Source: Reticulascus tulasneorum
Lineage: Eukaryota; Ascomycota; Sordariomycetes; Glomerellales; Reticulascaceae
NCBI GenBank assembly: GCA_001557505.1
Contig: LSAX01000010.1
Span: 1,612,001-1,676,000 of the forward strand
DNA length: 64,000 nucleotides
Direction: 5' to 3'
Below are positions 1 through 11,048 of the stretch, in pieces. Under the pieces are notes generated by a model. That model was not told the DNA's origin. It worked only from the letters and a program-made list of their open reading frames with translations, and did not search any database. Made by a program: the position numbers and the translations under genes. How positions within the stretch are numbered: the first letter of the stretch is position 1; every line of letters begins with the position of its first letter.

Positions 1-241
1 ACTGTGTCTATGACGATCTTTTGTCAAGACCAGCCCTCGTGTTACTGCCGGACGAGTGTAACAAGGACAGGTTCAGGAGAGCTCCAGAAGCCCCAGAACT
101 ATATAAAATCGGACCTTGTGGCATTTCATCGGACGTTCCAGGAATTCAAAGTAGCTTGATAGGTACGCTTGTCTGTGTGCGCAATGAATTCCCGACTGTT
201 CTGCAGGAGCATGATTACGACTCTCAAGAGCATTCTGACAG

Positions 242-856
242 TACGTTGTAGTCAATGACCAAGAACTACTACTGGCACAAAAGACGCGCATCACAATCGA
301 GCTAGAGGACTCCGAAACATCCTGGGATGAAGGAATGTATATTCCCATACCCGTCGTCGTAAAAGTGGGTTCGGATCTTTTAGAGCACTACAATATAACT
401 TTCGTGCAGCCCAAGATGGTAGGAGATCTTTTATTGACTGTATCGGCAAGGATATCAATCATTGACAACAGGACTTGTTCCATGGGCCTCATGGTACTAC
501 AGGACGGTAATTGTGGCGGGATAGGATTGAGCTGGGGCTTCCATAGACTGACAGACGAGAACATTGTCAACGGAAGCGCTATTTTACCATGGTGTAGTAT
601 GCGAGCACTGGACGAATTGAAGGAGATAGGATACACAGGCTCAAGGGAAACAGCCGCAGACTGGCTGATGTCCATATATTTCTCATCTAAGGGTCAGCAA
701 GCTAACAAGTACTGGGTATGGTTCTGCTCAGGCTTGGGTTCTGGATCAATTGTTAGCACGGGGCTGAAACTTCCACTGACTGCTCATATTGTGGCTGAGA
801 CTTTCCTCGATAAGTCTGTCATGAAGCTAACCATAAATGTGGCAAGAACACCATAG
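242..856 (+). CDS. Unrecognised ORF, possible last exon of a gene truncated by the window edge
   Basis: This frame stays open from a plausible acceptor (ctgacag, ending at 241) to the stop at 854-856. The first ATG inside it is at 335 and gives 173 residues. The translation has mixed composition, with a hydrophobic centre and a WGFHRLTD segment, and I recognise no family. An open frame also runs from base 21 to 251 in another phase and could be an upstream exon. I tried to join the two with the gtacgc donor near 162, but the phase did not match. There is no membrane segment or signal peptide at 335. It may be a real 3' exon of a gene that begins outside the window, or a chance ORF. The flank downstream is AT-rich and non-coding. 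Confidence 0.25.
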   Translation, partial: YVVVNDQELLLAQKTRITIELEDSETSWDEGMYIPIPVVVKVGSDLLEHYNITFVQPKMVGDLLLTVSARISIIDNRTCSMGLMVLQDGNCGGIGLSWGFHRLTDENIVNGSAILPWCSMRALDELKEIGYTGSRETAADWLMSIYFSSKGQQANKYWVWFCSGLGSGSIVSTGLKLPLTAHIVAETFLDKSVMKLTINVARTP

Positions 857-1943
857 TTGCCGTGCTGTCGAGGGTCATAGAAGTTATTGGGGGTCGTTGG
901 AAGCCTCGCAAAATCGTGGCTACACTTGAGGTTCCATAATGACCAGCTGCAAGGAGCCTTATAGAACGACATATTTAAGTCTGGTACTGAGACCACAGTG
1001 ATCCTCTTTCAGTCTTAATATATCTCGGTCAGTTGCAATTACAACCAGAGCAATATTGTTTTCACTCTCTCTTTCGATGCTTATGGGAGTAGTACAGGAA
1101 AGGTTTCCTGCATCGCAAAATTACAGGGCACGTACCTTCAACAGATAACACTGTTGATTCCACAGTAAATATGGGCAGTAACGATTGACGTCTAGGTTCT
1201 AGTGTGGATACGATGCGCCCCTAATTATCTGCTATTTTCGGCAGCCCGTTGTGCGCTGGCCTCGCAAATAAGATCAACATCACGAGTGTCGAATGCCCCG
1301 TAACAATTGAAGAAATAATTAATAAAAAAAACAAGACTCGTATATTGTAAGAGAATTGTTTAGTCTAAATATATTGGAGACTGATACTGGCCTGTCACCT
1401 AGGCTAGAGATGAATATCTGATTAGAAGGTGCTCATCAGACACTTACTAGTTCATGTCCGCCAAATACGACGTCAGGCTACCTACTATCTCCTTAAGTAG
1501 GTAATACCTAAGATAGGTTATTAGTTTTCGTGATTAAGCGTTTCCTTAGCCGGCCAAGCTGCGCGTGTTATTTTCTATAATTATTGCACAAGTGCAACTT
1601 AACTATGGGCTTTTTATGTAACGCATAGACTATATATTCTCAGCCCAAATTTAGAAGAAAAGTAAATTGAATGTTGAAATGATGCGTATATACCTACGAG
1701 CCAACTATACTCGCTCTGCTGTAGCGATTCCAGTCAACGTTGGATGCAGTGACTGGAGGAAGTTCTGCACCTCAGGGAAGCCGAGTTCCACTAACGTCTC
1801 GTCCCAGAGTCGGTCTGTGGTTTTCTTGCCTTCCTGAGTATACATCATAGGATGAAATCTAAACACTCGAGTTAGCAGTTGAAAAAGGCTTGGAGCATCT
1901 TTCTAAGGGTTCAGTTCCTAAGGGAGAAAAATAAGGGACAGGC
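857..1943. other. AT-rich intergenic stretch, no gene seen
   Basis: Stops are dense in all frames. The stretch around 1310-1700 is AT-rich, with A runs and many TA steps, unlike the GC-balanced neighbours. It holds a pair of adjacent inverted repeats built on TACCTA/TAGGTA (listed separately). It could be decayed or RIP-affected sequence, but nothing recognisable remains. Confidence 0.5.
1479..1522. repeat. Tandem pair of TACCTA/TAGGTA inverted repeats
   Basis: TACCTACT (1479-1486) and AGTAGGTA (1496-1503) form a perfect 8-bp inverted repeat with a 9-nt loop. AATACCTA (1503-1510) and TAGGTTATT (1514-1522) directly follow as a second inverted repeat with one inserted base. The same hexamer recurs in other non-coding stretches of the window. 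Confidence 0.6.
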
Positions 1944-2855
1944 TCACGGGTAAATATCCCAGTTCATCACAAAACCGCCATGGCTTTCTTTCCCCTTGAC
2001 TGCTACGGCATCTAGATATATCCAAGCAGCCTGCTCTAGTGACCGGGCCGAAAGCATCTTGATCAGACTGAACAGAATTCGAATTGATCCCGGCGCATTT
2101 CGATGCAGTTCCGATCCGCCAGTAAAGCCAGGATCCACAGCATTAACAACGACATCATCGGCTGCAACAAGCTCGCAGAGCTTCTGCACGAGAATCAACA
2201 GGAGAGTCTTTGTAGTGGTGTAACGCTCGCCGGCAGCCACGCTGCCCCAGCCCGTTGGGTCGTCGAAGGACGGGATTAGCGGTACGGCGTCACGGTTCGA
2301 GAACTGCGATGTGAGGCCTGTGTTAGAGGATACGATAGTCAAGCGGCCGGGGACACCAGGCGTCCTCTTGGCCTTGAGTATGGGGAGCATCAACAGTGCT
2401 AGCAACGCCGTAGACAGATAATTGACTTGAATAGTCTCCTCGTGGCCGGCAGGGCTGAGCACGAACTCGACCTTACCCACAGCTGCGTTAAGAATAACGG
2501 CATCGAGGCGAGGCAAGGTATTGCAGCGCTGCCCAAAAGAGCGGACCGAATCATACGAGACCATGTCCAGAGCCCAAACCTGGATCTTAGCGTTTGGGTG
2601 CGCTTTACGCAGGGAAGCCGCGGCGGTCTCTCCCTTTGATATCGAGCGCACGGCCATGATGAGGTGCGAAAGGTGGTAGTCGAGCATTTTGCGGGCCGCT
2701 TCTAGGCCGATGCCGGTATTGCTACCAGTAATGATAATGGTGCTACCGGCGAAGGAGGTGGAAGCTGGAGGTGGTCTGGGTTTCGTACGGAATTGTGTCT
2801 TCATGAAGATAGCAAAATCGGATTCCTTGAGCGGAGGCAGTGACATGGAAGCCAT
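1944..2855 (-). CDS. Short-chain dehydrogenase/reductase (retinol-dehydrogenase-like)
   Basis: A single-exon, 303-residue NAD(P)-dependent oxidoreductase of the classical SDR superfamily. The Rossmann nucleotide-binding motif TGSNTGIG lies at residues 43-50. The NNAG-equivalent is NAAV near 123. The catalytic serine is in IVSSNTG (about 176-177), and the catalytic Tyr-Lys pair is Y212/K216 in YTTTK. Length and motifs match the fungal group annotated as short-chain dehydrogenase or retinol dehydrogenase 12-like. The substrate cannot be told from sequence. The ATG at 2855 is used; a second in-frame ATG three codons later would change nothing important. There is no signal peptide. The gene stands alone, with an AT-rich flank downstream and a TATA-like tract about 100 bp upstream. 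No sign of damage. Confidence 0.9.
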   Translation of the reverse strand: MASMSLPPLKESDFAIFMKTQFRTKPRPPPASTSFAGSTIIITGSNTGIGLEAARKMLDYHLSHLIMAVRSISKGETAAASLRKAHPNAKIQVWALDMVSYDSVRSFGQRCNTLPRLDAVILNAAVGKVEFVLSPAGHEETIQVNYLSTALLALLMLPILKAKRTPGVPGRLTIVSSNTGLTSQFSNRDAVPLIPSFDDPTGWGSVAAGERYTTTKTLLLILVQKLCELVAADDVVVNAVDPGFTGGSELHRNAPGSIRILFSLIKMLSARSLEQAAWIYLDAVAVKGKESHGGFVMNWDIYP

Positions 2856-3648
2856 AGCGGTTAGAGAATTACGTATTCCGGGGTAGAAGGATTCAAACTT
2901 GGTGATTGCTCAAGAACACACAATGCTCTTCCGCCATATCGATGACAATAATCATATATATATATAGTTCAGGACAGTTTGAAAGGTATCCCTTGAATTT
3001 ACCGTCTTCTAAACCCTAGGCTGTGAGACCCGATTTACTAAATTAGCTTCATCTCTAGTTTGGCTTATTTGCTGCTCGAAGATTCCGGGAAACAGCGTAA
3101 TCTGGCAGGGAGAAGCCATCTTTCTTGTCGCATCACTCTAGCCAACTCGGCAGTCCTCCTCTCTGCCAGTTGAAGTTGTATCCATCCACAGCAAGATTAA
3201 CGTTTCAGTAGCATTGAAAGGGTCGCTAATGTGGTCTGAAGCTGGCAATGCCTGGATCCAGTCCTAAACACGGCCAAACTTGATGGGCCGAACACCGGTT
3301 GGTAGACTGATGCTCCACACGGAGGGCCGCTGGTGCTTGTCCTGAAACGGCAACCAATGTAGTCCGAAAAGTGGGTCGACTGCTCCGTTAAGTGCCGAGC
3401 CGCGCCAGCCCCATTCCTAAAAGGGGAAACAATCTGGTCTCCTTACTAGCATCGACGTTGCTCAGAACAACTGGGTTCGATGCTCTCCAATAATTATTAT
3501 CAATGCACAAAGGAAAGTGACGCGGAATTTCGTTGATGCGAGTCGAGTCTGAGCGCCAATACGCATACACAATTTGGGATACCGCATTAGGCCCCGATGT
3601 CCATACATGATTCTCAATACCTGCTGCCAGTATCACTAACGCGAGATC
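2856..3648. other. Divergent intergenic region between the SDR (-) and transcription-factor-like (+) genes
   Basis: It holds both promoters. Apart from the TATA-like tract I see no coding sequence, repeat or RNA gene. Open frames opposite 3388-3648 have no recognisable product. Confidence 0.5.
2955..2966 (-). promoter_or_regulatory. TATA-like tract upstream of the SDR gene
   Basis: An uninterrupted TATATATATATA lies about 100 bp upstream of the SDR ATG on the minus strand, a suitable distance for a core promoter element. A simple AT microsatellite would look the same. Confidence 0.4.
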
Positions 3649-5168
3649 ATGGTCAAGCCAAACCACATTCAGTTTGCGTTTGTGCCTGCAGACGACTTGG
3701 GCAGACCTAAATCGGTCGACAGATCGCTGATTCGCAGCCGCTGCATGCAAGGGAAGAATAAGCGGGAGGGCTCACGTCGCTCTTCCCGGCAAGCCCTCCA
3801 GCACAGTTCATCCTGTATACCACCTATCGCACCCACGACGGAATCGTCTGGCCGCGGTTTGGACTACGTCGACAGAGAGACAAACGCCACCGAATTTGAA
3901 AGAACAAAATATAGGTTGTTGGCCGTGGCCAGCGTACCCCGAGCCACACTCGACAACCAGGCAGTTTCAACTATTTCCCCTCCAGACAGGGACGGCTTGA
4001 AGCTCCCAAGGGGCATAAATAGCTGCGAAGGAAACCTCTTTCGCGATTGTGAGTGAATTGAACAATTCCCAAAACGCCAAGCTAGTAACATCCCATCAAA
4101 GACTTCACCTACGATTCAATATTGAACGCCCTCTACCCCTTAGACCACTACGTCAACTTCCAACGGGCAGAGAGTGACTACGTGCAATGGGCCCTACATG
4201 AACCTGCCTTCTTCCATTCTGTCCGGCTTACTATCGCAGCCCTGGATGATTACGTGCTACGGCGGCCGCTCAGCCGGAACACGTGCCTGCACCTCCGGCA
4301 TACCCTGTTTCACCTCAACGGAAACCTATCGCAGGAGGATGCCCATCTGATGGACTCGACTCTTTATATCGTCATGACTCTTGCCTTGATAACATATCTG
4401 TTTGGTGACCATAACGCCACTGACGCCCACCTATCGGGCCTTCAAAGGATAATACATCTCCGAAGTGGCCTCGGGGAGAAGTGTGTCGATCCTAAATTGA
4501 AGTTCAAGATCGATCAACTTGATCTTTGCTGGTCCCTCAGCACAGGGGGCAAACCTCGACTTTTAAACGGTCCCGTCTCTTGGAACCCAATCTACTCGGC
4601 CATCACCGATACGTACCATCGCCCTAACATTCCACTTGTTGACGGACTGCGAGACCGAAAACTAGTCATCATTTTCCAAGACCTCCAGCACTTGACGCAC
4701 TTGATTAACCATAACTTCAACAACAGCACCTGCCTTGATGATATCGAATTTCAAGAGTCTATAAGCTCGATCCAATCTCGATTGCTGCTCCTCCGGGGGT
4801 GTCTTAGTGACATGACGGCCGAGTGCTTACGGCTGGGAATGCTTGCTCTCCTATCCACCACATTTCGTGTTCCTGGACGAAAAGTAGGGTACAAACACAT
4901 GGCCATGCAGCTGCAACATTCATGTCGGGCTTTAGAGCCCTCGACCCCGGGTCTTATGGAGCTCGAATTCTGGCTGTTGATGGTTGGTGCCATATCCGTT
5001 CTGGATATTGATGAGCTGTGGTTTCGCGCCAAGTGGAAGGACAATACAGATACAGATTTCTCATGGGATGAGGCGAGAAAAAGGCTGGAAGGGATAATGT
5101 GGATCAGCTGTATTCATGACGAGCCTGGACGGAAGGCGTTTCTGAGTTTATCAACTCGCAGCTCATAA
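3649..5168 (+). CDS. Fungal-specific transcription-factor-like protein (C6-regulator type C-terminal region, no zinc cluster)
   Basis: Two exons, 3649-4048 and 4102-5168, join across a 53-nt intron (donor GTGAGT at 4049, acceptor AAAG ending at 4101). The phases match and give 488 residues. The N-terminus carries the pattern NHIQFAFV...RSLIRSRCMQGKNKR, which heads a widespread family of Pezizomycotina proteins. The rest is helical, with the segment SDYVQWALHEPAFFHSV..TIAALDDY typical of the fungal-specific transcription factor domain region of C6 regulators. No Zn2Cys6 cluster (CxxCxxxxxC) is present, so direct DNA binding is unproven. These proteins are often annotated as tachykinin-family or hypothetical. 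The gene converges with the DUF1640 gene, leaving 391 bp between stops. Confidence 0.75.
4049..4101 (+). other. Intron of the transcription-factor-like gene
   Basis: Donor GTGAGT, acceptor AAAG, 53 nt. An alternative acceptor (GCTAG, ending at 4085) would break the frame, whereas 4101 restores it and reads YFTYDSILNALYPLDHY. Confidence 0.7.
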
Positions 5169-5559
5169 GATAGTAGCATGCCGAGAGTTACTGGGGATAC
5201 AACGCACTTGGTTTATTGTCTTACTTGAGCCAGATATGTGACTCGGCATGAAATGTTCACTTCTCTGGAAGAGGGAACTGGGAAACGATCCTTTTGTATG
5301 GTGTAAAATACGAACACTGATATTACATGAGTCAATGAGTTTTTGGACATGTGTTATATGATCCAGCTGTTCTTGCAACTCTAGTAGGACGCTTATTTCT
5401 GGGTAAGTGAAACCACAGCATCACTTTAGACTGGGAGTTGGAAACTTTGGTCCACCAAAATAAAGTCACCAGAGCGACACCTTGGTGCGTTCGCGTTCTA
5501 TTCAACTTACAATCTATGGGTATCATACCAAGACCGCCCACCTAACCTCACCACCGTGC
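5169..5559. other. Convergent 3' region
   Basis: 3' untranslated sequence of the gene on the left (+) and of the DUF1640 gene on the right (-). No coding sequence or repeat is evident. Confidence 0.5.
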
Positions 5560-6885
5560 TCAGTTCGCCGCCAGAATCTCTGCCGCATCCGGCGCGGAGC
5601 TATGATCCCGTTTCCCATCCGCCATCCTCAGTCTCTCCGCCTCCTTCTTCGCCAACTCCGCCTCTTTCTCCCTGTTATGGCTGACGAATGACCCGTACCG
5701 CAGCGTCCCGAACGTCAAGATTACGAGGAACACGATGCCAATGACGGAGCGGCGGATTAATACCCATCGTAGCCCTTCTATTTCCGACTTGGCTTCGCTG
5801 TTTAGGTTGATCGTGATTTTGTAGTTGATTTGTTGAATCTGGGAGGAAGTTAGTCGGAGTACGATGAAAGGCCGAGACTCACTTGGGGTATTAAGTTTGG
5901 AGGATGGGGAATGGGGCACTTACGGAACTGTCGCCAGCTTTTTGTTGCTCCCGCACAGCCATCTTGCGATCATTGAACATGCCTCGAACATTATCGTTCA
6001 ATGTCAATACCTCCTGGTTCAGCGACTGTGTCAAAATGTCGACCTCGTGCTGCAAATGCGTCCTCTTCTGCCGCATCTCCTCATCCGCGACGCGCTGGTT
6101 GTTCTTCACCTCGGTGCTTAGCTCCGAGCAGGCTGCCTGGAACAGATACGTTTCCTAACCTCATGTCAGCAAAAAATTCCATCGTAGAGAATCATCCCAT
6201 GGCTACATACGTTCTCCACGTCACTCTTGCTCACCAAGCTGTCCTGCGCCACGTCCAGATTCTGCGCCAAGAGGCCGCGAACCGCCTTCATGACTATTAT
6301 AGCTTGTTCCTTTGTGTATCCTCCGATCTCGAGCTGCTTGACTAGGGAGTAGCTGTCGAAATGGTGCACGTACGGAGGCGCCGTTAGGTGGTGATGCTGC
6401 TTTGCTACTTCTTCGGGAGGCCCCATGTGTAACACCGCTTGTAAAGGGCCACTTTTCTTCGCATCTGCCTTCAAATCCGGCGCTGGGCTCACGGGAGCTT
6501 TCGATTCGTTTGTCGGGGGAGCTTCCTGCACATTGCTTGCAGCCTCCACATTCGGTGTAGGGCTAGGCACTTCTTCTGGTGTTGACGTTGGCAGCTCGTC
6601 TACGATCTCTTGACTCTTCCCAGTTTCCTCCGTAGACGTCAGTGGCCTCGAAGCTGCATCGTTCTTTTCGTTCGCCACTACGGGTTCAACAGCCTTGCCA
6701 TGCCGCTTCACGAAGGTTGAGTGTCCCTTGGCCTTCACGGTCGTTGTGGTAATTGAGGCATATTGCCGTCCCTGGACCTCGGTAACACGTTTTCGGCAAT
6801 GTCTTGCTGTCCGTACGGCAGTCTCGCTGACCCGTATCGTTCGAAATAGGTGGGGATAGAGAAATGTCAGTCTGGCGGTCGACAT
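5560..6885 (-). CDS. Mitochondrial inner-membrane coiled-coil protein, DUF1640/MCUR1 (CCDC90) family
   Basis: Three exons on the minus strand, 6885-6211, 6154-5924 and 5838-5560. The introns have GTATGT/TTAG and GTAAGT/CCCAG ends and keep phase 0. The product is 394 residues. The N-terminus is basic and rich in R, S and T with few acids, as expected of a mitochondrial presequence. A disordered P/T/E-rich linker follows to about 165. The conserved DUF1640 start (FDSYSLVKQLEIGGYTKEQA) is near 175, followed by a long charged coiled coil across exon 2. One membrane helix (about 333-352) ends in a basic/acidic KEAELAKKEAERLR tail. Known relatives are yeast Fmp32/Put6/Put7 and human MCUR1/CCDC90B, mitochondrial proteins linked to proline metabolism and calcium-uniporter or complex IV assembly. 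The precise role here is inferred only from family. Confidence 0.85.
6156..6210 (-). other. First intron of the DUF1640 gene
   Basis: The intron runs from donor GTATGT at 6210 down to acceptor TTAG, whose last base is 6155, with a GCTGAC branch site upstream of the acceptor. It joins SDVEN to ETYLFQAAC in phase 0. Confidence 0.7.
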
Positions 6886-7992
6886 TGCGGGCTACATTGG
6901 TTGAGGAGGTGTGTGGAAATCGCCGCTGCGCAGCTTTCCAGGAAGTTGAAAAAGATCGTGGCATTGTGGAAGCCGTTAAGCCGCATGTGGCGTCAACCGC
7001 GCCAGGGGTCCCGACTAGCGTGGGCTGGTGATCATCCCTGTCTGGAAAATGCCGAGCCAATGGCAGGAATTTTGATCTTAAACATGAACTTCATTTCCTG
7101 CGTCCAGTATTTTAAAGACATCAGAAAAGAATAGGTCGCGGTTCTCTTCCAGCGTTCGGTCGGGCATCTATCGTCTTGCTTCGTTAGGATCTGTTTTAAG
7201 CTCTTGAGTTCGACTTAGACGAAGCATTTCACCACGTTCAAGCCTCGTTTTTCTTTTTGAGCAATGTGCCACAAGCCGTTTGAATTATCTCACGTCTAAT
7301 GATAGATCTACCATCCCTATATCCAGCCAGGAGAGGAGGTATCGCGTTGACAAACGCCAATGGATAAAATACAGACCATCAAGGTTTCCCATTCCTCGTA
7401 TCCTCAAGAGGTTTCCCATCGCGTTTCCTTTTTTTGAAGCAAGCCGTCATAAAAGCCGTGCCAGTCCCTCCATCCCCCCCACTCGTCCTCAATGCCATCC
7501 ACAAGCGAACCACAAATTTCATTATCAAAAGAAGAAAGAGCAGAAGCAGTAGCAAACATAGCCCAGGTAAATACAGAACAGACCAGAGACCCTTGATGAA
7601 TAAGAACCGTCTTTTTGCCCAAATGTTCAAGGTTTGACCGATGTACCGGAAGCTGATTTGACGTGAAAGGGAAAAAGGAAACCAGCAGTATATTGTTGCA
7701 TATCCGAGGTCGTTTCGTGAATAGCCGTAAATGTTGATTAAAGGATATATGAGTGATAACGATATCTTGTCCGTGACATAAAACAGGCCGTGATCCCATG
7801 TGCTGAGTCACGGCCAAAAGGTGGTCCGTTAGCCACAGGCGCCAGGAAGGCAATGGCTATCGAGATATTTCATAATACAAGTTTGCCGAAGAGAGCCGAG
7901 CAAGAGTGGGTAATATCCGTCGGTATGAGATATTATAAGCCGGCATATTTTGTCGCAATTTGCCGAGTCTCGCGGTTCAAGGTCGTCATGAA
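6886..7992. other. Promoter of the DUF1640 gene and 3' flank of the PUF gene
   Basis: Both neighbours are on the minus strand, so this 1.1-kb stretch should hold the PUF 3' untranslated region (about 7600-7992) and the DUF1640 promoter. No coding sequence with recognisable similarity was seen. Confidence 0.5.
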
Positions 7993-10900
7993 TCAAGCCT
8001 CCTCGATTTGGACTTTGAGGCTGACTCCACCGGACGGTAAATTCGCCTTTGTGTGCTCCTCAACAGCCTCGCCAACGGCGCTAGCACTCGTACTGGGAGG
8101 ACTGCTGCTCTGGGGGCTATTTGGCTCCATCGTCAGCACGGGCGTTGGCGCAGCTGAGTTGGTATCGACCTGGAGCGCTGGTGTGGTCGCTCCTGAAGCG
8201 GCTTGAGAATGCCCCGGCTTTGGTGGAGCTGGTGATGATGCAGCAAAGATCAGACGATCAATAGCGGCGATCTGTCGACCGGTGCTAGTCTTCTTGAGTG
8301 AAATCAATTGTGGTTTCATCTCCTCGACAAAGGCGTCGCGATCAGAACCTTCAAGCTGGTTGAGGAGTTTTTCTGGCAATGTATTAGCACAGCGGACAAC
8401 TTCTGCATGGTCTGCAATTGGAAGCTTACGGATGACATAATTTCCATACTGATCCTTCATCATCATCTGAAGTGGGCTTGTGCCATCGCTGCCAATCGTG
8501 CTGAGCTGCTCTCGAATGTTTCTCCGCTCCTCGGGGCTGCCATGCTCGATGCACTTCTCCACAACATTTGACGCAAACTTGTGCTTCGACAGTGGCACCA
8601 GCTGGGCCGTGACGAGCTGAATCATCTTGGACCGGTCGTCGGGTTTGCCATGCTGAATGACGTGTTGAGTAACATAGTTACCATACTGATCCGTGATGAG
8701 AACCTGGGCTGAGTTATGAAGTTCCGTTAAGATGACGTCCTTGTCGTCGACAGTTCCAAACTCGAGCATGCGCTGAACCACTCGGCAGCCATATGTATGG
8801 GCTGCTAGTTGACTGACTTGACCTCGGAAGGAATCCATGATAAAGTCAATGTACTGACGAGGGACGAGCTCGATAATCTTTTGAACAACGTGATTGCCGT
8901 TCTGGTCCTTGACAACCTTCATGATGTCTGGCTCGAGTTCCTTGACCAGTTCCGCTTGCTGTTCGACGAGCACATGCTCAAGAGCCTTGAACACGTTAGG
9001 ATTGTGGAAGGAGAATAGCTGGCGGGGGACTTACCTTCTGAACGACTCTGCAAGCATACATCTGCAGGGATAGATCCACCACCTTGCCCTTCATCTGGGA
9101 AGCAAGCACCTTCTTCTGGACTTGATTGCCGTGTTCAAAGAACTTTTGAATCACATAGTTTCCGAAAACATCCTTCATGAGCTGAAGAGCATTAGGCTCG
9201 AGTTCTCGGAACACGTTATCCTTTTCGTCGCTGTTCGCTGTCTCTAGTTTTTGCTGAATGAATCGAGATCCATGCTGGTCGCCGCTAAACTCGACTACGT
9301 GGCCGTATATTTCCTATCACATCTGTTAATCTCAGAGCATGGTTACGTCTTGTGTGCATACATACCTTCAGCTCGTATCTCTTGGTCGACTTGGAGCTTG
9401 ATCGGAACTCCTCCAGCAATACGCTTCTCACCCCTTTGCCAGGATCCTGGTCCTTGCTGGGCCGTGGCGGGACAGCGGCACCGGGCATGGAATATGGGTT
9501 CATCTGTAAGCCGTATCCAGGAAGTTGCAGAGGCGTTCTGTATGGATCGTACATGTGCGGAGGGAACTGGCCCGGGAAGCTCGGGTTGTAGTACGGCGTT
9601 GGATAGAAAGGTTGTGCTTGCGCGTGCATGAAAGGCGGGATAGGAGTCCTCCGGTCGAGCTCCGGGACCATTCTCGGATCACGAGAAGATGGCCGCTGAC
9701 TCCACGGATCCGCCGGCTGAGGAGTATATGTCTTCGGGCTGGTGACAGCCCTATAAGAACTGGAGGCAGGAGATATGCGATCACCAGAGCCTCGCTTGAT
9801 GGAGTGATATTGCGCTGCAAGAGACTCCGGGTATCCATCTCCACCAATGCCGTTGGCATAGCCAGGCCCAACGTTCATGTCACCTCTCCAAGGTTGGGAA
9901 CCAGGATTGAATTGGAAAGGCTGCTGGCCTGCATTTGAGAGCCCTTGTGACATGTCGCCGTCTAGGACAAGACTCTTTCTAAAATGGGCTGCCAGATCAG
10001 ACTCTTCTGTTTGTCTGCTGTTGTTCATGTAGGCTCGATGGTTTGCGTTTTGGGAAGGAAATGACGAGGAATGTCCGGGAATGCCAGGACGCGTCGACGC
10101 GATTGAATTGCTGGGTGTATGGCCAGCACCATATCCGAATGAGTCATGATAGGCATTTGGTGACTGGTGAGAATCATCCGATTGTCTCGAGGGCGGAATG
10201 CTGCTGTCTCGCGACCCGGGAGGACCAACTACCCCAACGCCCAAGTACCCCGGATCCTGCGATCCACGCTTATCCTGCCTGAATCCTCTGTCGACATCGA
10301 AGGGAGTATTGTAGCTTGCTCCAAAGCCGCTGTTCTCCTTGTCTTCCTCCAGATATGATTTGGGTCGGCCGTTCGTGGCGAAATTCCGGCCTTGCCCGAT
10401 GACCGGGTTTGGATTGTCGTAGTACGAGGCATTGACTCCATCCCGGGTCCTGTTCGGCGAGGTGCTGCCTGACGTCGATCGGGTTTGAGTGGTAGTGTCT
10501 GGCGTGTTCCATGGGTGAGGTCCCCAAGTGTCTGCTTCCGAGTTGTTAATCAGGGCTCCGGATCCCGAGGGACCGTTGGAGAACGCTTCTTCGGACCCTT
10601 CACGTTTTTAGTCAGCTTATTGCCCGTATCGACGCGGCCTTGTCATAACATACCTCTTGAGCCCGTGATGTCTCGCTTGCTTGGGTATGTAGAGTTCCAG
10701 ATGTTGTGGTACAGATTTGTACTGCCGAAGCCCGATGTGATGCCTTGGGGCGACTTCTCGTCTCGTCCGTTTGCCATGGTGAAGTTTCCGAAGCGACTCG
10801 GCCGGGCCTAAAAGAGCAGAGATGGTCAGTGAATCGGTCATGGACAAATTTACGAATATTGCCCTCCGAGAAGCTGAGTCCTGCCAGAGGTGGGCTCCTG

Positions 10901-11048
10901 GACCAGAATGGGCGAATCAAGCAAGATGCCGTGGCAGCGCTAGTTAGGCGTTCTCGTTTGAGACACACGACCTCCACGGCCCCCTCCCTCGCGGGCAAGG
11001 GTAGAACTAAACGAACTGGAGCGAAGTGGCACTTACGGCGGTCGTCAT
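7993..11048 (-). CDS. puf3: Pumilio/PUF-domain RNA-binding protein, Puf3 type
   Basis: Six exons on the minus strand: 11048-11037, 10807-10654, 10597-9366, 9313-9035, 8985-8430 and 8372-7993, about 870 residues. Exon 1 encodes only MTTA. Residues 1-466 are disordered (S, P, N, Y, G-rich). The Pumilio homology domain starts at [16 protein letters not shown] and has eight repeats with RNA-contact tripeptides in SRFIQ, NYVIQ, CRVVQ, NHVVQ, CRVVQ, NYVTQ, SNVVE and, after splicing, NYVIQ. This is the canonical Puf3/PUM code for UGUA-type sites. The tail is P/S/T-rich. In yeast Puf3 binds 3' UTRs of nuclear-encoded mitochondrial mRNAs in the cytoplasm and promotes decay or translation control. The downstream neighbour encodes a mitochondrial protein. 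The unspliced last intron is frame-preserving (see findings). The tiny first exon is less certain; MANGRDEKS (near 10777) is an alternative start. Confidence 0.9.
8373..8429 (-). other. 57-nt frame-preserving intron in PUF repeat 8
   Basis: Donor GTAAGC, branch-like GCTAATAC and acceptor GCCAG, 57 nt with no in-frame stop. Splicing turns NYVIR into [13 protein letters not shown], the canonical repeat-8 sequence. Retention would insert 19 residues and substitute R for the RNA-contacting Q. Confidence 0.8.

Noticed and set aside
21..251. 76-residue ORF at the window start as a separate gene
   Set aside because: No recognisable product, and its phase does not join the following ORF with the donors I could see. 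It may be part of a gene cut by the window edge.
3470..3490. GGTTCGATGCT as a possible tRNA B box
   Set aside because: No cloverleaf, A box or acceptor stem can be built around it on either strand.
5320..5327. UGUAAUAU in the DUF1640 3' flank as a Puf3 site
   Set aside because: It does not match UGUAHAUA; the position after UGUAA should be A, not U.
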